From Candidatus Gastranaerophilales bacterium (GTDB lineage Bacteria > Cyanobacteriota > Vampirovibrionia > Gastranaerophilales > Gastranaerophilaceae): a stretch of 35,161 nt of DNA. The notes beneath the pieces are model-generated. The model did not search any database and was not told the DNA's origin. It saw only the letters and a program-made list of their open reading frames with translations. Shown here piece after piece: positions 16,097 through 23,884 of this stretch (positions are counted from its first letter, which is position 1; each line of letters begins with the position of its first letter). The stretch covers positions 1-35,161 of the forward strand of contig CANPYW010000022.1 in the NCBI GenBank assembly GCA_947588745.1, written 5' to 3'. Made by a program: the position numbers and the translations under genes.

Positions 16097-17137
16097 TTGG
16101 CTAATTATTACAATAAAGATTTATATAAAATTCTAGATATACCTATCGATGCTTCAAATGATGATATTAAAACTGCTTATAGAAAGCTCGTTCATATTTA
16201 TCATCCTGATGTATCAGGTTCGAATTCGGATACCAATAAATTTAAGGAAATTCAAGAAGCTTATGAAATTCTTTCAAGTGCTTCAAAGCGTAAAAAATAT
16301 GACGCTTTGCATGGCTTCTTTAAAGAAAAAATTAAAAAGGATTTAGAATTTAAAGAACAGAAAAAAGACAAGTATTCAAGTTATATAAAAAAAGCGAAAA
16401 AAAATGCGAGTAAATCAGAGCCTTTTTCTAAATCAATTAATCAGGCATTGGATAATTTATTTATGGCTCAAAAACAAAAAGTTGGTTATTCTGACTTAAA
16501 ACAGCCTAAAAACGGTGAAGATATCAATATTGATTTATCTATAACCATGCTTGAAGCCATGAATGGTACAAACAGAAAGGTTAATATACTTCATACTCAG
16601 CCATGCCCGCATTGCGAAGGCAGAAAATTCATTAACGAAACCCAATGCCCGATGTGTAACGGAACGGGGCAGCTTTCGCTTCAAAAAAAGATTAATGTAA
16701 AAATACCAAAAGGCATTACTCAAGGGGCAAAAGTACGTGTTAAAAAAGAAGGTAATAAAGGCATTAATGGCGGTAAGGACGGAGATTTATATTTAATTAT
16801 CAAAATAGAAAAGAGTCCTTATTTTGAAATAGATGACTTAAATATAATTTGTAATTTACCGATTACGCCTTTTGAAGCTGTTTTAGGTGCTGAAATTCCA
16901 ATTAATATTATGAATTCTAAAATAACAGTAAAAATTCCACCTATGACATCATCAGGGCAAAAATTAAAATTAGCGGAACTCGGGTTAGAAAATAAACAAA
17001 AAACGAAGAAAGGTGATGTTATCATTAACGTATCTATTAAGTTGCCCGATAAACTTTCTCAGAGTGAAAAATCGTTGTATGAAAAGCTAAAAACAATTTC
17101 TTCATCTGATGTTAGAAGTGAAATGATAAATGTCTAG
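16097..17137 (+). CDS. DnaJ-like co-chaperone with half-sized zinc domain
   Basis: 346 residues. J domain at 5-70 with HPD at 36-38, then a Lys-rich linker (75-130) without the usual Gly/Phe region. The C-terminal substrate-binding domains run from 140, with VKIPKGI..GAKVRVKKEG. The zinc domain has only two CxxC motifs (Cys170, 173, 184, 187; CPHCEG and CPMCNGTG) instead of four. The start is TTG 16097 behind GGGAGA. It probably stimulates a DnaK and may bind one zinc. No dnaK or grpE is nearby. It lies between classical DnaJ and CbpA types, so I leave the symbol blank. Confidence 0.88.
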   Translation: MANYYNKDLYKILDIPIDASNDDIKTAYRKLVHIYHPDVSGSNSDTNKFKEIQEAYEILSSASKRKKYDALHGFFKEKIKKDLEFKEQKKDKYSSYIKKAKKNASKSEPFSKSINQALDNLFMAQKQKVGYSDLKQPKNGEDINIDLSITMLEAMNGTNRKVNILHTQPCPHCEGRKFINETQCPMCNGTGQLSLQKKINVKIPKGITQGAKVRVKKEGNKGINGGKDGDLYLIIKIEKSPYFEIDDLNIICNLPITPFEAVLGAEIPINIMNSKITVKIPPMTSSGQKLKLAELGLENKQKTKKGDVIINVSIKLPDKLSQSEKSLYEKLKTISSSDVRSEMINV

Positions 17138-17801
17138 TTCCGTTTTAATCAGTGAAATTTTTAAATCAATTCAGGGAGAAGGGCCTTATATTGGTTATAA
17201 TCAGCTGTTTATAAGATTTTCTTCGTGTAATTTAAAATGTAAATATTGTGACACCGATTTTCGTTCAAATTTAAAAGCTTATACATCCGAGGAATTGGCG
17301 AACGAAGTAAAAAAATACAATTTAATTCATTCAATAAGCCTGACAGGCGGCGAACCTTTATTGTTTGTTGATTTTTTATCTGATTTTCTTTTGAGGGTAA
17401 ATAATAAAATCTATTTGGAAACAAACGGAACTTTATATGATAATCTTAGCAAAATTATTGAATTTATTGATATTGTTTCCATGGATATAAAACTTCCTTC
17501 TGCTTCGGATACTAATAACTTGTTTTTCGAACATTCGAAATTTATTGAAATCTCAAAGGAAAATAATAAAGAAATTTTTGCCAAAGTTGTTTTTGATAAT
17601 AATATTTCGGAAGAAGAAATTTTATCTGTTTCTGATATAGCGGAAAAATATGATATTCCGATTATATTGCAGCCTAAAACGGACGGAAATGTTTTAAATA
17701 TTTCTTCTGATTTTATGGTTGATGTTTTAAATAAATTTTTAACGAAATGTAAAAATGTGAGGTTAATACCTCAGATGCATAAATTTATCAATGTAAAATA
17801 A
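17130..17801 (+). CDS. queE: 7-carboxy-7-deazaguanine synthase QueE (radical SAM)
   Basis: Ring-contracts carboxytetrahydropterin in queuosine synthesis. The cluster motif CNLKCKYC (Cys33, 37, 40) is the short CxxxCxxC form; EIFKSIQGEGPY, TGGEPLL and the ETNGTLY stretch follow. The 223-residue length fits the family. ATG 17130 overlaps the dnaJ end, so the two are coupled. queC, queD, queF and tgt are not in the window. A strong terminator follows. Confidence 0.94.
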   Translation: MSSSVLISEIFKSIQGEGPYIGYNQLFIRFSSCNLKCKYCDTDFRSNLKAYTSEELANEVKKYNLIHSISLTGGEPLLFVDFLSDFLLRVNNKIYLETNGTLYDNLSKIIEFIDIVSMDIKLPSASDTNNLFFEHSKFIEISKENNKEIFAKVVFDNNISEEEILSVSDIAEKYDIPIILQPKTDGNVLNISSDFMVDVLNKFLTKCKNVRLIPQMHKFINVK

Positions 17802-17809
17802 ACACCAAA

Positions 17810-17838
17810 CAAAAGCACTTAAATTGTAAGTGCTTTTG
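17810..17838. terminator. Bidirectional terminator between queE and ileS
   Basis: A 12-bp stem (CAAAAGCACTTA / TAAGTGCTTTTG) with a 5-nt loop. It separates the convergent queE and ileS genes. Confidence 0.88.
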
Positions 17839-17866
17839 TTCTCTGGAGGGTAATTTGAAATTATAC

Positions 17867-20704
17867 TTAGTCTTTGCCAATTATTGCGTTGTAACAATCT
17901 TCGCAAATTGTTTCATAACCTTCTACAACGCCTAATGGTCTATATTTCCAACATCTTTCGCATTTTTCGCCTTGGGCTTTTGTTACATACACGTCATATC
18001 CGTCCTCTGAATACGAATTGAGAACTTCCTGCGGTTTTTCTTTAACTGCAAAAGCTTGAGATGTAATAAATATATTACAAAGTTCTTTTTCGTATTTTTT
18101 AAGAAGTTCTTGATTTTCAGAAACTATATAAACTGCCGTTTCTAAAGAACTGCCTATCTTTTTATCTGCTCTTAACGGTTCAATTGCTTTTGTAACAATT
18201 TCTCTAAGCTTTAATATCTGCGAAAATTCAGCTTCCAATTGAGGATTATTCCATGCCGGATTAACTTTTGGCCAATCCGAAAGTAATATACTTTCCAATC
18301 CACCTTTTTGCTGCTCAGGAGTGTTTTTCCATATATCTTCCGCTTGATGAGGCATTACGGGAACTAAAATCCTTGTTAATGCTTGTGATATTTCGTATAG
18401 AACACTCTGGCATGCCCGTCTTGAAAGTGATTTCTTTCCGCTCGTATATAATCTGTCTTTAACAATATCAAGATAGAACGAACTTAAATCAACAGCCGCA
18501 AAGTTTTGTAAGTATTGAAAATATCTGTAAAACTCATAAGTTTCAAATGCATCGGTAACATTTTCAATAAGCGTGTTTAACTTATGCAGTGCAAATTTAT
18601 CTATTTCTTTCAAGTCGTCATATTTTACATAGTCTGTTTTCGGGTCAAAATCATACAAATTACCCAGTAAAAATCTTGCGGTATTTCTTGTTTTCTTAAA
18701 AATTTCAACAAGCTGTTTGATTATGGTATCGCCTATTTTTACATCGTTTCTGTAATCGATTGAAGCTGCCCAGAGTCTTAAAACATCGGTTCCGTATACT
18801 TTGATTACCTCTTGCGGAAGAATAACATTGCCTAAAGACTTACTCATTTTTCTTCCTTCTCCGTCAAGCACAAAACCGTGCGTTAAAACACTTTTATATG
18901 GTGCTTTACCCGTTGTTGCAACGGATGTTAATAAAGACGATTGGAACCATCCTCTGTGCTGGTCGGAGCCTTCCAAATACATTTCCACGGGAACATCACC
19001 CAATTCATCCCGTCTTTTTTGAACTACGGCTCTGTGTGTGCAGCCGGAATCAAACCAAACGTCCATAATGTCCGTTTCTTTTTTGAAATGCGTACCGCCG
19101 CATTTCGGACACTTATATCCTTTCGGCATAAGCTCTTCAATCGTATGATTAACCCACGCATCCGAACTTTCTTTTTCAAATAAATCGGCAATATGATTAA
19201 TAGTTTCATCATTAACTATAACTTCACCGCAATCTTTGCAATAGAATACGGGAATTGGTACACCCCACGCTCTCTGTCTTGAAATACACCAGTCGGAACG
19301 GTTTTCAACCATATTTGATATTCTTGTTTCGCCTGCTGCAGGAACCCATTTTACTTTTTTGATTTCATCAAGTGCTTGTTGTTTAAACATGTCGACTTTT
19401 ACGAACCATTGGTCGGTGGCTCTATATATAACGGGTTTTTTGCATCTCCAGCAATGAGGATAGCTGTGTGATATATCCTGTTTTGATATTAAAGCATGTT
19501 TATCTTCCAATTTCTTTATTACTATATCGTTACCTTTGTAATAAGGAACGTCAATCAAATCCGTATCGTCAAATTTTTCGCTTTTTTGCCAGCAGCCTTT
19601 TGAGTTGAGCGGAGAAAACGTTTCTATTCCGTATTTTTGGCAGACTTCCCAGTCCTCCAAACCATGTCCGGGGGCTGTATGTACACAACCTGTACCTGCA
19701 TCAAGCGTAACGTGGTCGCCTAATATTATTTTGCTCAATCTGTTGTATAACGGGTGGAATACATTCATATTCTCAAGAGAAGAACCTTTTAACAAACCGA
19801 TTTTCTTTATTTCAGAGGCTTCCCATTTTACATCATTTAAAAATGAAGATAAAAGTTCTGTTGCAACAATATATCTGTCATTTTTATATTCAAAAACCGT
19901 ATATTCAAGCCTTGAATTCAAACAAACGGCTAAATTTGAAGGAATAGTCCAGGGGGTTGTTGTCCAAATTATTACGTATAAATCTTTGTCCGATTGTTCG
20001 TTTATTAAGGAATATACTTGTTTTTTATCGTCTTTATCAAACTTAAATCGAACATATATACTTGTTGAAGTATGGTCGGCATATTCAACTTCGGCTTCTG
20101 CCAGTGCTGTTTCACATGAAGCACACCAATATACGGGTTTTAAGCCTTTTTGAATATAGCCTTTTTTGAACATTTCTCCGAATACCCGAATTTGTTCCGC
20201 TTCAAATGCAGGTGCAATTGTTAAATAAGGATGTTCCCAGTCGCCCCATACACCCAAACGTTTGAATTCGGCTTCTTGTCCTTTTAAATTTTGGAGTGCG
20301 AATTCTCTGCATTTTGCTCTTAATTCACCCGGTGTAACGGCTTCTCTGCCGCCTTTTATTGTTTTTACAACTGCATTTTCAATAGGCAGACCATGGGCAT
20401 CATATCCCGGAACATAAGGTGCATAATATCCTCTTTGAGATTTATATTTAATCAGTATATCTTTTAATATTTTGTTTAATGCAGTACCGATATGGATTTT
20501 AGCTGAACTTAAATACGGCGGGCCGTCGTGAAGTACAAATTTTTTAGATTTATCTCTTTGTTTAAGATTTTTTTCATAAATTTTATTATCTTCCCAAAAC
20601 TTTTGAGTCAAAGGTTCTTTTTGAGCGGCATTTGCTCTCATTTCCAATGTTGTTTTAGGTAAATTTATACTATCTTTAAAATCTTTTTTCTCACTGTCTG
20701 TCAT
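17867..20704 (-). CDS. ileS: Isoleucyl-tRNA synthetase
   Basis: 945 residues, class I. The N-terminal HIGH-type motif (AKIHIGTALNK), the editing domain around TTPWTIPSNLAV, WCISRQRAWGVPIPVF, KMSKSLGNV and a C-terminal zinc site (CERCWKYRP, then CEDCYNAI) are all present, which marks the bacterial type. I choose ATG 20704, with AGGTGG six bases before it; the longer in-frame GTG at 20713 lies inside that ribosome binding site. No T-box leader is visible, and the 5' leader is short. Confidence 0.97.
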   Translation of the reverse strand: MTDSEKKDFKDSINLPKTTLEMRANAAQKEPLTQKFWEDNKIYEKNLKQRDKSKKFVLHDGPPYLSSAKIHIGTALNKILKDILIKYKSQRGYYAPYVPGYDAHGLPIENAVVKTIKGGREAVTPGELRAKCREFALQNLKGQEAEFKRLGVWGDWEHPYLTIAPAFEAEQIRVFGEMFKKGYIQKGLKPVYWCASCETALAEAEVEYADHTSTSIYVRFKFDKDDKKQVYSLINEQSDKDLYVIIWTTTPWTIPSNLAVCLNSRLEYTVFEYKNDRYIVATELLSSFLNDVKWEASEIKKIGLLKGSSLENMNVFHPLYNRLSKIILGDHVTLDAGTGCVHTAPGHGLEDWEVCQKYGIETFSPLNSKGCWQKSEKFDDTDLIDVPYYKGNDIVIKKLEDKHALISKQDISHSYPHCWRCKKPVIYRATDQWFVKVDMFKQQALDEIKKVKWVPAAGETRISNMVENRSDWCISRQRAWGVPIPVFYCKDCGEVIVNDETINHIADLFEKESSDAWVNHTIEELMPKGYKCPKCGGTHFKKETDIMDVWFDSGCTHRAVVQKRRDELGDVPVEMYLEGSDQHRGWFQSSLLTSVATTGKAPYKSVLTHGFVLDGEGRKMSKSLGNVILPQEVIKVYGTDVLRLWAASIDYRNDVKIGDTIIKQLVEIFKKTRNTARFLLGNLYDFDPKTDYVKYDDLKEIDKFALHKLNTLIENVTDAFETYEFYRYFQYLQNFAAVDLSSFYLDIVKDRLYTSGKKSLSRRACQSVLYEISQALTRILVPVMPHQAEDIWKNTPEQQKGGLESILLSDWPKVNPAWNNPQLEAEFSQILKLREIVTKAIEPLRADKKIGSSLETAVYIVSENQELLKKYEKELCNIFITSQAFAVKEKPQEVLNSYSEDGYDVYVTKAQGEKCERCWKYRPLGVVEGYETICEDCYNAIIGKD

Positions 20705-20735
20705 AATATCCACCTATCTAAATTTTAACGCTTAT

Positions 20736-20764
20736 ATTTTAATATAAACAAACTTTATAGTAAA
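20736..20764 (-). promoter_or_regulatory. Predicted ileS promoter
   Basis: The minus strand reads TTTACT, a 17-nt spacer and TAAAAT. It starts right at the edge of the upstream mscL terminator. Confidence 0.55.
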
Positions 20765-20794
20765 AGAGAGTTACAAATATTTGTAACTCTCTTT
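20763..20794 (-). terminator. Terminator after mscL, perfect 32-bp palindrome
   Basis: An inverted repeat of AAAGAGAGTTACAAAT with its exact complement. On the minus strand it is followed by the ileS promoter. Confidence 0.85.
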
Positions 20795-20811
20795 GTAATT
20801 TTTAAACATTT

Positions 20812-21276
20812 TTAATGAAGTTCTGATGTGCAATGCGGACATCTTGTTGCTTTTATATTTATTGTTGAAAAACAATAAGGGCATTCTTTTGTTGTAGCTG
20901 CTTCTTGAGCACAAGCTTCTTTTTTGTTTGTGTTTTTTAATTTATTTATAGCTTTAATAAGGATGAATACCGAAAAAGAAACTATTATAAAGCTGATTAA
21001 TGTATTAAAAAATAACCCGTAATTAATTGTAACTAACCCTGCATCTTGAGCTTCCTTTATTGTTGAATATTTTTGAGCTGAAAGCGATAAAGGAAGATAA
21101 AGATTTGAGAAATCAACATTTCCGAGTATAAAGCCTATGGGCGGCATAATAATATCTTTAACAAGTGAATTTACTATGGGAGAGAATGCACCGCCGATAA
21201 TTATACCGACAGCCATGTCTATAACATTGCCTCTTACTGCAAATTCTTTAAATTCGGAAATAAAATTTTTAAGCAT
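20812..21276 (-). CDS. mscL: Large-conductance mechanosensitive channel with zinc-ribbon tail
   Basis: A tension-gated osmotic safety valve. [21 protein letters not shown] forms TM1 (about 15-40) and TM2 lies near 86-112. The usual C-terminal helix (LLTEIRDLL) is replaced by a zinc ribbon, CPYC...CPHC (Cys132, 135, 146, 149). The periplasmic loop (56-80) is somewhat longer than in E. coli. I start at ATG 21276 (GAGG upstream) instead of ATG 21291, giving 154 residues. It overlaps the end of the ISFG-tagged gene by 8 bases, so they are likely coupled. Confidence 0.95.
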   Translation of the reverse strand: MLKNFISEFKEFAVRGNVIDMAVGIIIGGAFSPIVNSLVKDIIMPPIGFILGNVDFSNLYLPLSLSAQKYSTIKEAQDAGLVTINYGLFFNTLISFIIVSFSVFILIKAINKLKNTNKKEACAQEAATTKECPYCFSTINIKATRCPHCTSELH

Positions 21277-21637
21277 TTTCACTATCCTCATCTCTTTTTA
21301 AAATTTCTTGAGCTATACTTCTGACTGATGATTCGGAAGTACTGTAATAATCTGTCATGTGAGATAAAACGTAATCTACATTATGCCAGCCTTGTTTTTG
21401 TTTTTGAACTTTTGACACATCATCACCCGTTACATACATATTAACAACATCACCTTGGCTTGCAGCTCTTGCTAATATACCTGTTCTTGGTGCATTTTTA
21501 TATATGTAGGTAACATCTTGCATTATAATAGGCTGACGGTGTTTCGTATTTGAAACTTTATTGTTAAGATGTCTCATTTTAGACGGTCTGCCTGATACTG
21601 TTATTACTTTGCCGAATGAAATCGGGGATATATTCAT
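21269..21637 (-). CDS. ISFG-tagged protein of unknown function
   Basis: 122 residues, basic N-terminal half. It begins [11 protein letters not shown], the same ISFG tag as the GNAT-like protein at 27311. It has no signal peptide or membrane segment and is not recognised. The C-terminal half looks helical ([10 protein letters not shown], then [13 protein letters not shown]). GGAGAC precedes ATG 21637. It shares a transcript with mscL and overlaps it. Confidence 0.85.
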   Translation of the reverse strand: MNISPISFGKVITVSGRPSKMRHLNNKVSNTKHRQPIIMQDVTYIYKNAPRTGILARAASQGDVVNMYVTGDDVSKVQKQKQGWHNVDYVLSHMTDYYSTSESSVRSIAQEILKRDEDSENA

Positions 21638-21696
21638 ATTGTCTCCATACTTTTTTAATAATATTCGTAAAACTCGTATATTATTAATATAAAATG

Positions 21697-21724
21697 AATA
21701 TACAAATAATTCTTAAAATGTAAA
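21697..21724 (-). promoter_or_regulatory. Predicted promoter of the ISFG gene-mscL pair
   Basis: The minus strand reads TTTACA, a 16-nt spacer and TATATT, about 55 bases upstream of ATG 21637. Confidence 0.5.
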
Positions 21725-21763
21725 GATTTATTTAATTTTCTAATCAAAGAAAGATTGTTGAGA

Positions 21764-22342
21764 TTACCATTTTAAGACAAAGTCATTGGGTGTATAATTT
21801 TTGATATAGCTAAAAACTTGACTGAGCGTATTTGCAATAAAATATAGTGATTTCATTTCTTCTTTTGCAAATTGTTTATTATAAATTGTATCAAACATTT
21901 TAAACAGATAATCATAGTAGTTATCAAAGTTAATAAATATAATCGGTTTATTGTGATAACCAAGCTGTTTGGCAACGAGGATTTCAAATATTTCTTCAAA
22001 AGTTCCAAAACCGCCCGGTGCTGCTATAAATATATCTGATAATTTTTCCATTTCCGCTTTACGTGTACGCATATCTTTAGTTACAATTACACGTGCCGCA
22101 TCAGGATTTTTTAATCCGAAAGAAGCAATACGTTCTGGTATAACTCCTGTTACTTTTGCTCCGTTTCTTAATGCATTATTTGCAATTACGCCCATAAGAC
22201 CTACTGTAGTTCCACCATAAACCATATTATATCCGTTTTTTGCAATTTCAATGCCGAAATTTTGTGCAAATTCATAGTATTTATCAGGTAAATTATTGCT
22301 TGAAGAACAGTAAACACAGATTGTTTTTTTATTATCATCCAT
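21764..22342 (-). CDS. LOG family protein (TIGR00730)
   Basis: 192 residues with a Rossmann-type fold. MVYGGTTVGLMGVIAN and APGGFGTFEEIFEIL (PGGxGTxxE) are the LOG signatures. Characterised members release free base or ribose-5-phosphate from nucleoside monophosphates; in plants and some bacteria the substrate is a cytokinin. The bacterial substrate here is unknown. It follows the small hypothetical gene by 10 bases, suggesting a two-gene transcript. The ribosome binding site is weak. Confidence 0.93.
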   Translation of the reverse strand: MDDNKKTICVYCSSSNNLPDKYYEFAQNFGIEIAKNGYNMVYGGTTVGLMGVIANNALRNGAKVTGVIPERIASFGLKNPDAARVIVTKDMRTRKAEMEKLSDIFIAAPGGFGTFEEIFEILVAKQLGYHNKPIIFINFDNYYDYLFKMFDTIYNKQFAKEEMKSLYFIANTLSQVFSYIKNYTPNDFVLKW

Positions 22343-22352
22343 TTTATGACCG

Positions 22353-22595
22353 TTATTTAAAGTAATCGCAAATTAATTCTTTTTTTTGATTTGTAAGTTT
22401 TTTTATTAATTTTACAAAAAATGATTGTTCTTTTTTGTAAATTTTATCTCTCATTATTGCCTTTTTAATTAGTATTTGATTATATGATTCATTTAAAATA
22501 GGCTTTTCGCCTTTTAAATGAGGACGTATTGTTTCTAATTTCATTTGGCAAATTCTTATAGAGTTTTTTAATTCTTGAGATTGTTTTTTATTCAT
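22353..22595 (-). CDS. Small basic protein of unknown function
   Basis: 80 residues, Lys-rich and mostly helical, not recognised. It starts at ATG 22595 without a clear ribosome binding site. It is accepted mainly because it fills the gap upstream of the LOG gene in the same orientation, with normal composition and no competing frame. It could be a spurious frame. Confidence 0.5.
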   Translation of the reverse strand: MNKKQSQELKNSIRICQMKLETIRPHLKGEKPILNESYNQILIKKAIMRDKIYKKEQSFFVKLIKKLTNQKKELICDYFK

Positions 22596-22778
22596 ATATT
22601 AATATTCGCTTTTCATTCATCTTTCTGACAAATTTATAATAATAAAATTTTTTCAAAATTCATTCCTCCAAAAGACTTAAAATAGTTTTTCAAATGTAAA
22701 CTTTTACTGTATTTTTTTACAAATATGTCAATTAAATAAATGTACTTTTTGATATACTTAGTAAAAAAGGTTGATATT

Positions 22779-23831
22779 TTGAAAAATGAAGAAATAAAAA
22801 AAATTCTCATTATCAGATTAAGTGCATTAGGTGATACGATTCATACTCTTCCATTGGCTTATGCATTAAGACAGCAGTATCCGGACTGTCAAATAGACTG
22901 GATAGTTGAAGATAAAGCTCAAAAGTTTGTTGTTAATAATCCGCTTTTAAATAATGTTTATGTTTTAAACAAAAAATCATCCTCAAAATTACAATTTTTA
23001 TGCGAATTTATCCGGATTATAAAAAAAATTCGGAATGAAAAATATGATATTGTCATTGATACGCAGCAATTGTTAAAAAGTGCCGTAATTATGGGCTTAT
23101 CGGGCGGAAAACGCAAAATTATGCTTGACGGAGGGCGTGAATTTTCTTTTCTTTTTGCGAATGAAATAATTAAAACAGGCAGAAAACCCTTTGATATCAA
23201 TTATCACGTTGTAAACAGAAATCTTGATATTGCTAAATATCTCGATTGTACAAATCAAGAGGCTAAATTTATCATTCCGGATTTTTCTTTTGAATACAGT
23301 CAAAATATAAAAGATATAATTGAAAATTTGGATAAAACAAAAAAAACAATTGTACTTGCACCTGCAACAACCTGGGATAACAAACATTGGAATGTAAACG
23401 GCTGGGTAGATATCATAAATGAGTTTAAAGAAGAGTGTAATATTATAATTACGGCTTCAGAAAAAGAAAAGGTTTTGACGGATAAAATACTGTCTTTCGT
23501 TTTAAAATCTGATAGTATAATCAATTTAACAGGCAAAACATCATTAGCTGACTTAGTTTATATATATAAAAACGTAAATCTGGTTGTCAGCCCCGATTCC
23601 GGAAGTACACATATTGCTTGGGCTGCAGAAAAAGCTTATGTTATTACTTTATTTTTTGCCACATCAGCAAAAAGAACAGCACCTTTTGGCGATAAATATT
23701 TTTATATCTCTTCTGCTTGCCCTTGCTCGCCTTGTATGAGCAAACATTGTAAGCTTAAAACTAATAAAAATAATTGTATTAACAAAATAAAATCAGAAGA
23801 TGTTGTAAATATTATTAAAAAAGTATTATAA
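22779..23831 (+). CDS. Glycosyltransferase family 9, heptosyltransferase-like
   Basis: 350 residues. KKILIIRLSALGDTIHTLPLA at the N-terminus is the classic start of ADP-heptose:LPS heptosyltransferases. VVSPDSGSTHIAWAAEKAYVI is the nucleotide-sugar site, and Cys-rich SACPCSPCMSKHCK lies near the end. It implies a lipopolysaccharide-like outer membrane. I choose TTG 22779 (AAGG seven bases upstream) instead of ATG 22740, which would add 13 residues unlike the family and sits upstream of a possible -10 (TATACT at 22753-22758). The sugar and acceptor are unknown. Confidence 0.9.
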   Translation: MKNEEIKKILIIRLSALGDTIHTLPLAYALRQQYPDCQIDWIVEDKAQKFVVNNPLLNNVYVLNKKSSSKLQFLCEFIRIIKKIRNEKYDIVIDTQQLLKSAVIMGLSGGKRKIMLDGGREFSFLFANEIIKTGRKPFDINYHVVNRNLDIAKYLDCTNQEAKFIIPDFSFEYSQNIKDIIENLDKTKKTIVLAPATTWDNKHWNVNGWVDIINEFKEECNIIITASEKEKVLTDKILSFVLKSDSIINLTGKTSLADLVYIYKNVNLVVSPDSGSTHIAWAAEKAYVITLFFATSAKRTAPFGDKYFYISSACPCSPCMSKHCKLKTNKNNCINKIKSEDVVNIIKKVL

Positions 23832-23884
23832 TTATTTTCAAACGGGTATATAATATATTATAAATTTTAATTCGGATAACAAAA

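Noticed and set aside
20705-20760. T-box riboswitch before ileS
   Set aside because: The leader is about 25 nt and has no T-box sequence or specifier stem.
22740-22778. Longer GT9 start at ATG 22740
   Set aside because: The extra 13 residues do not match the family, and the likely -10 lies after this codon. The TTG at 22779 has a spaced AAGG.
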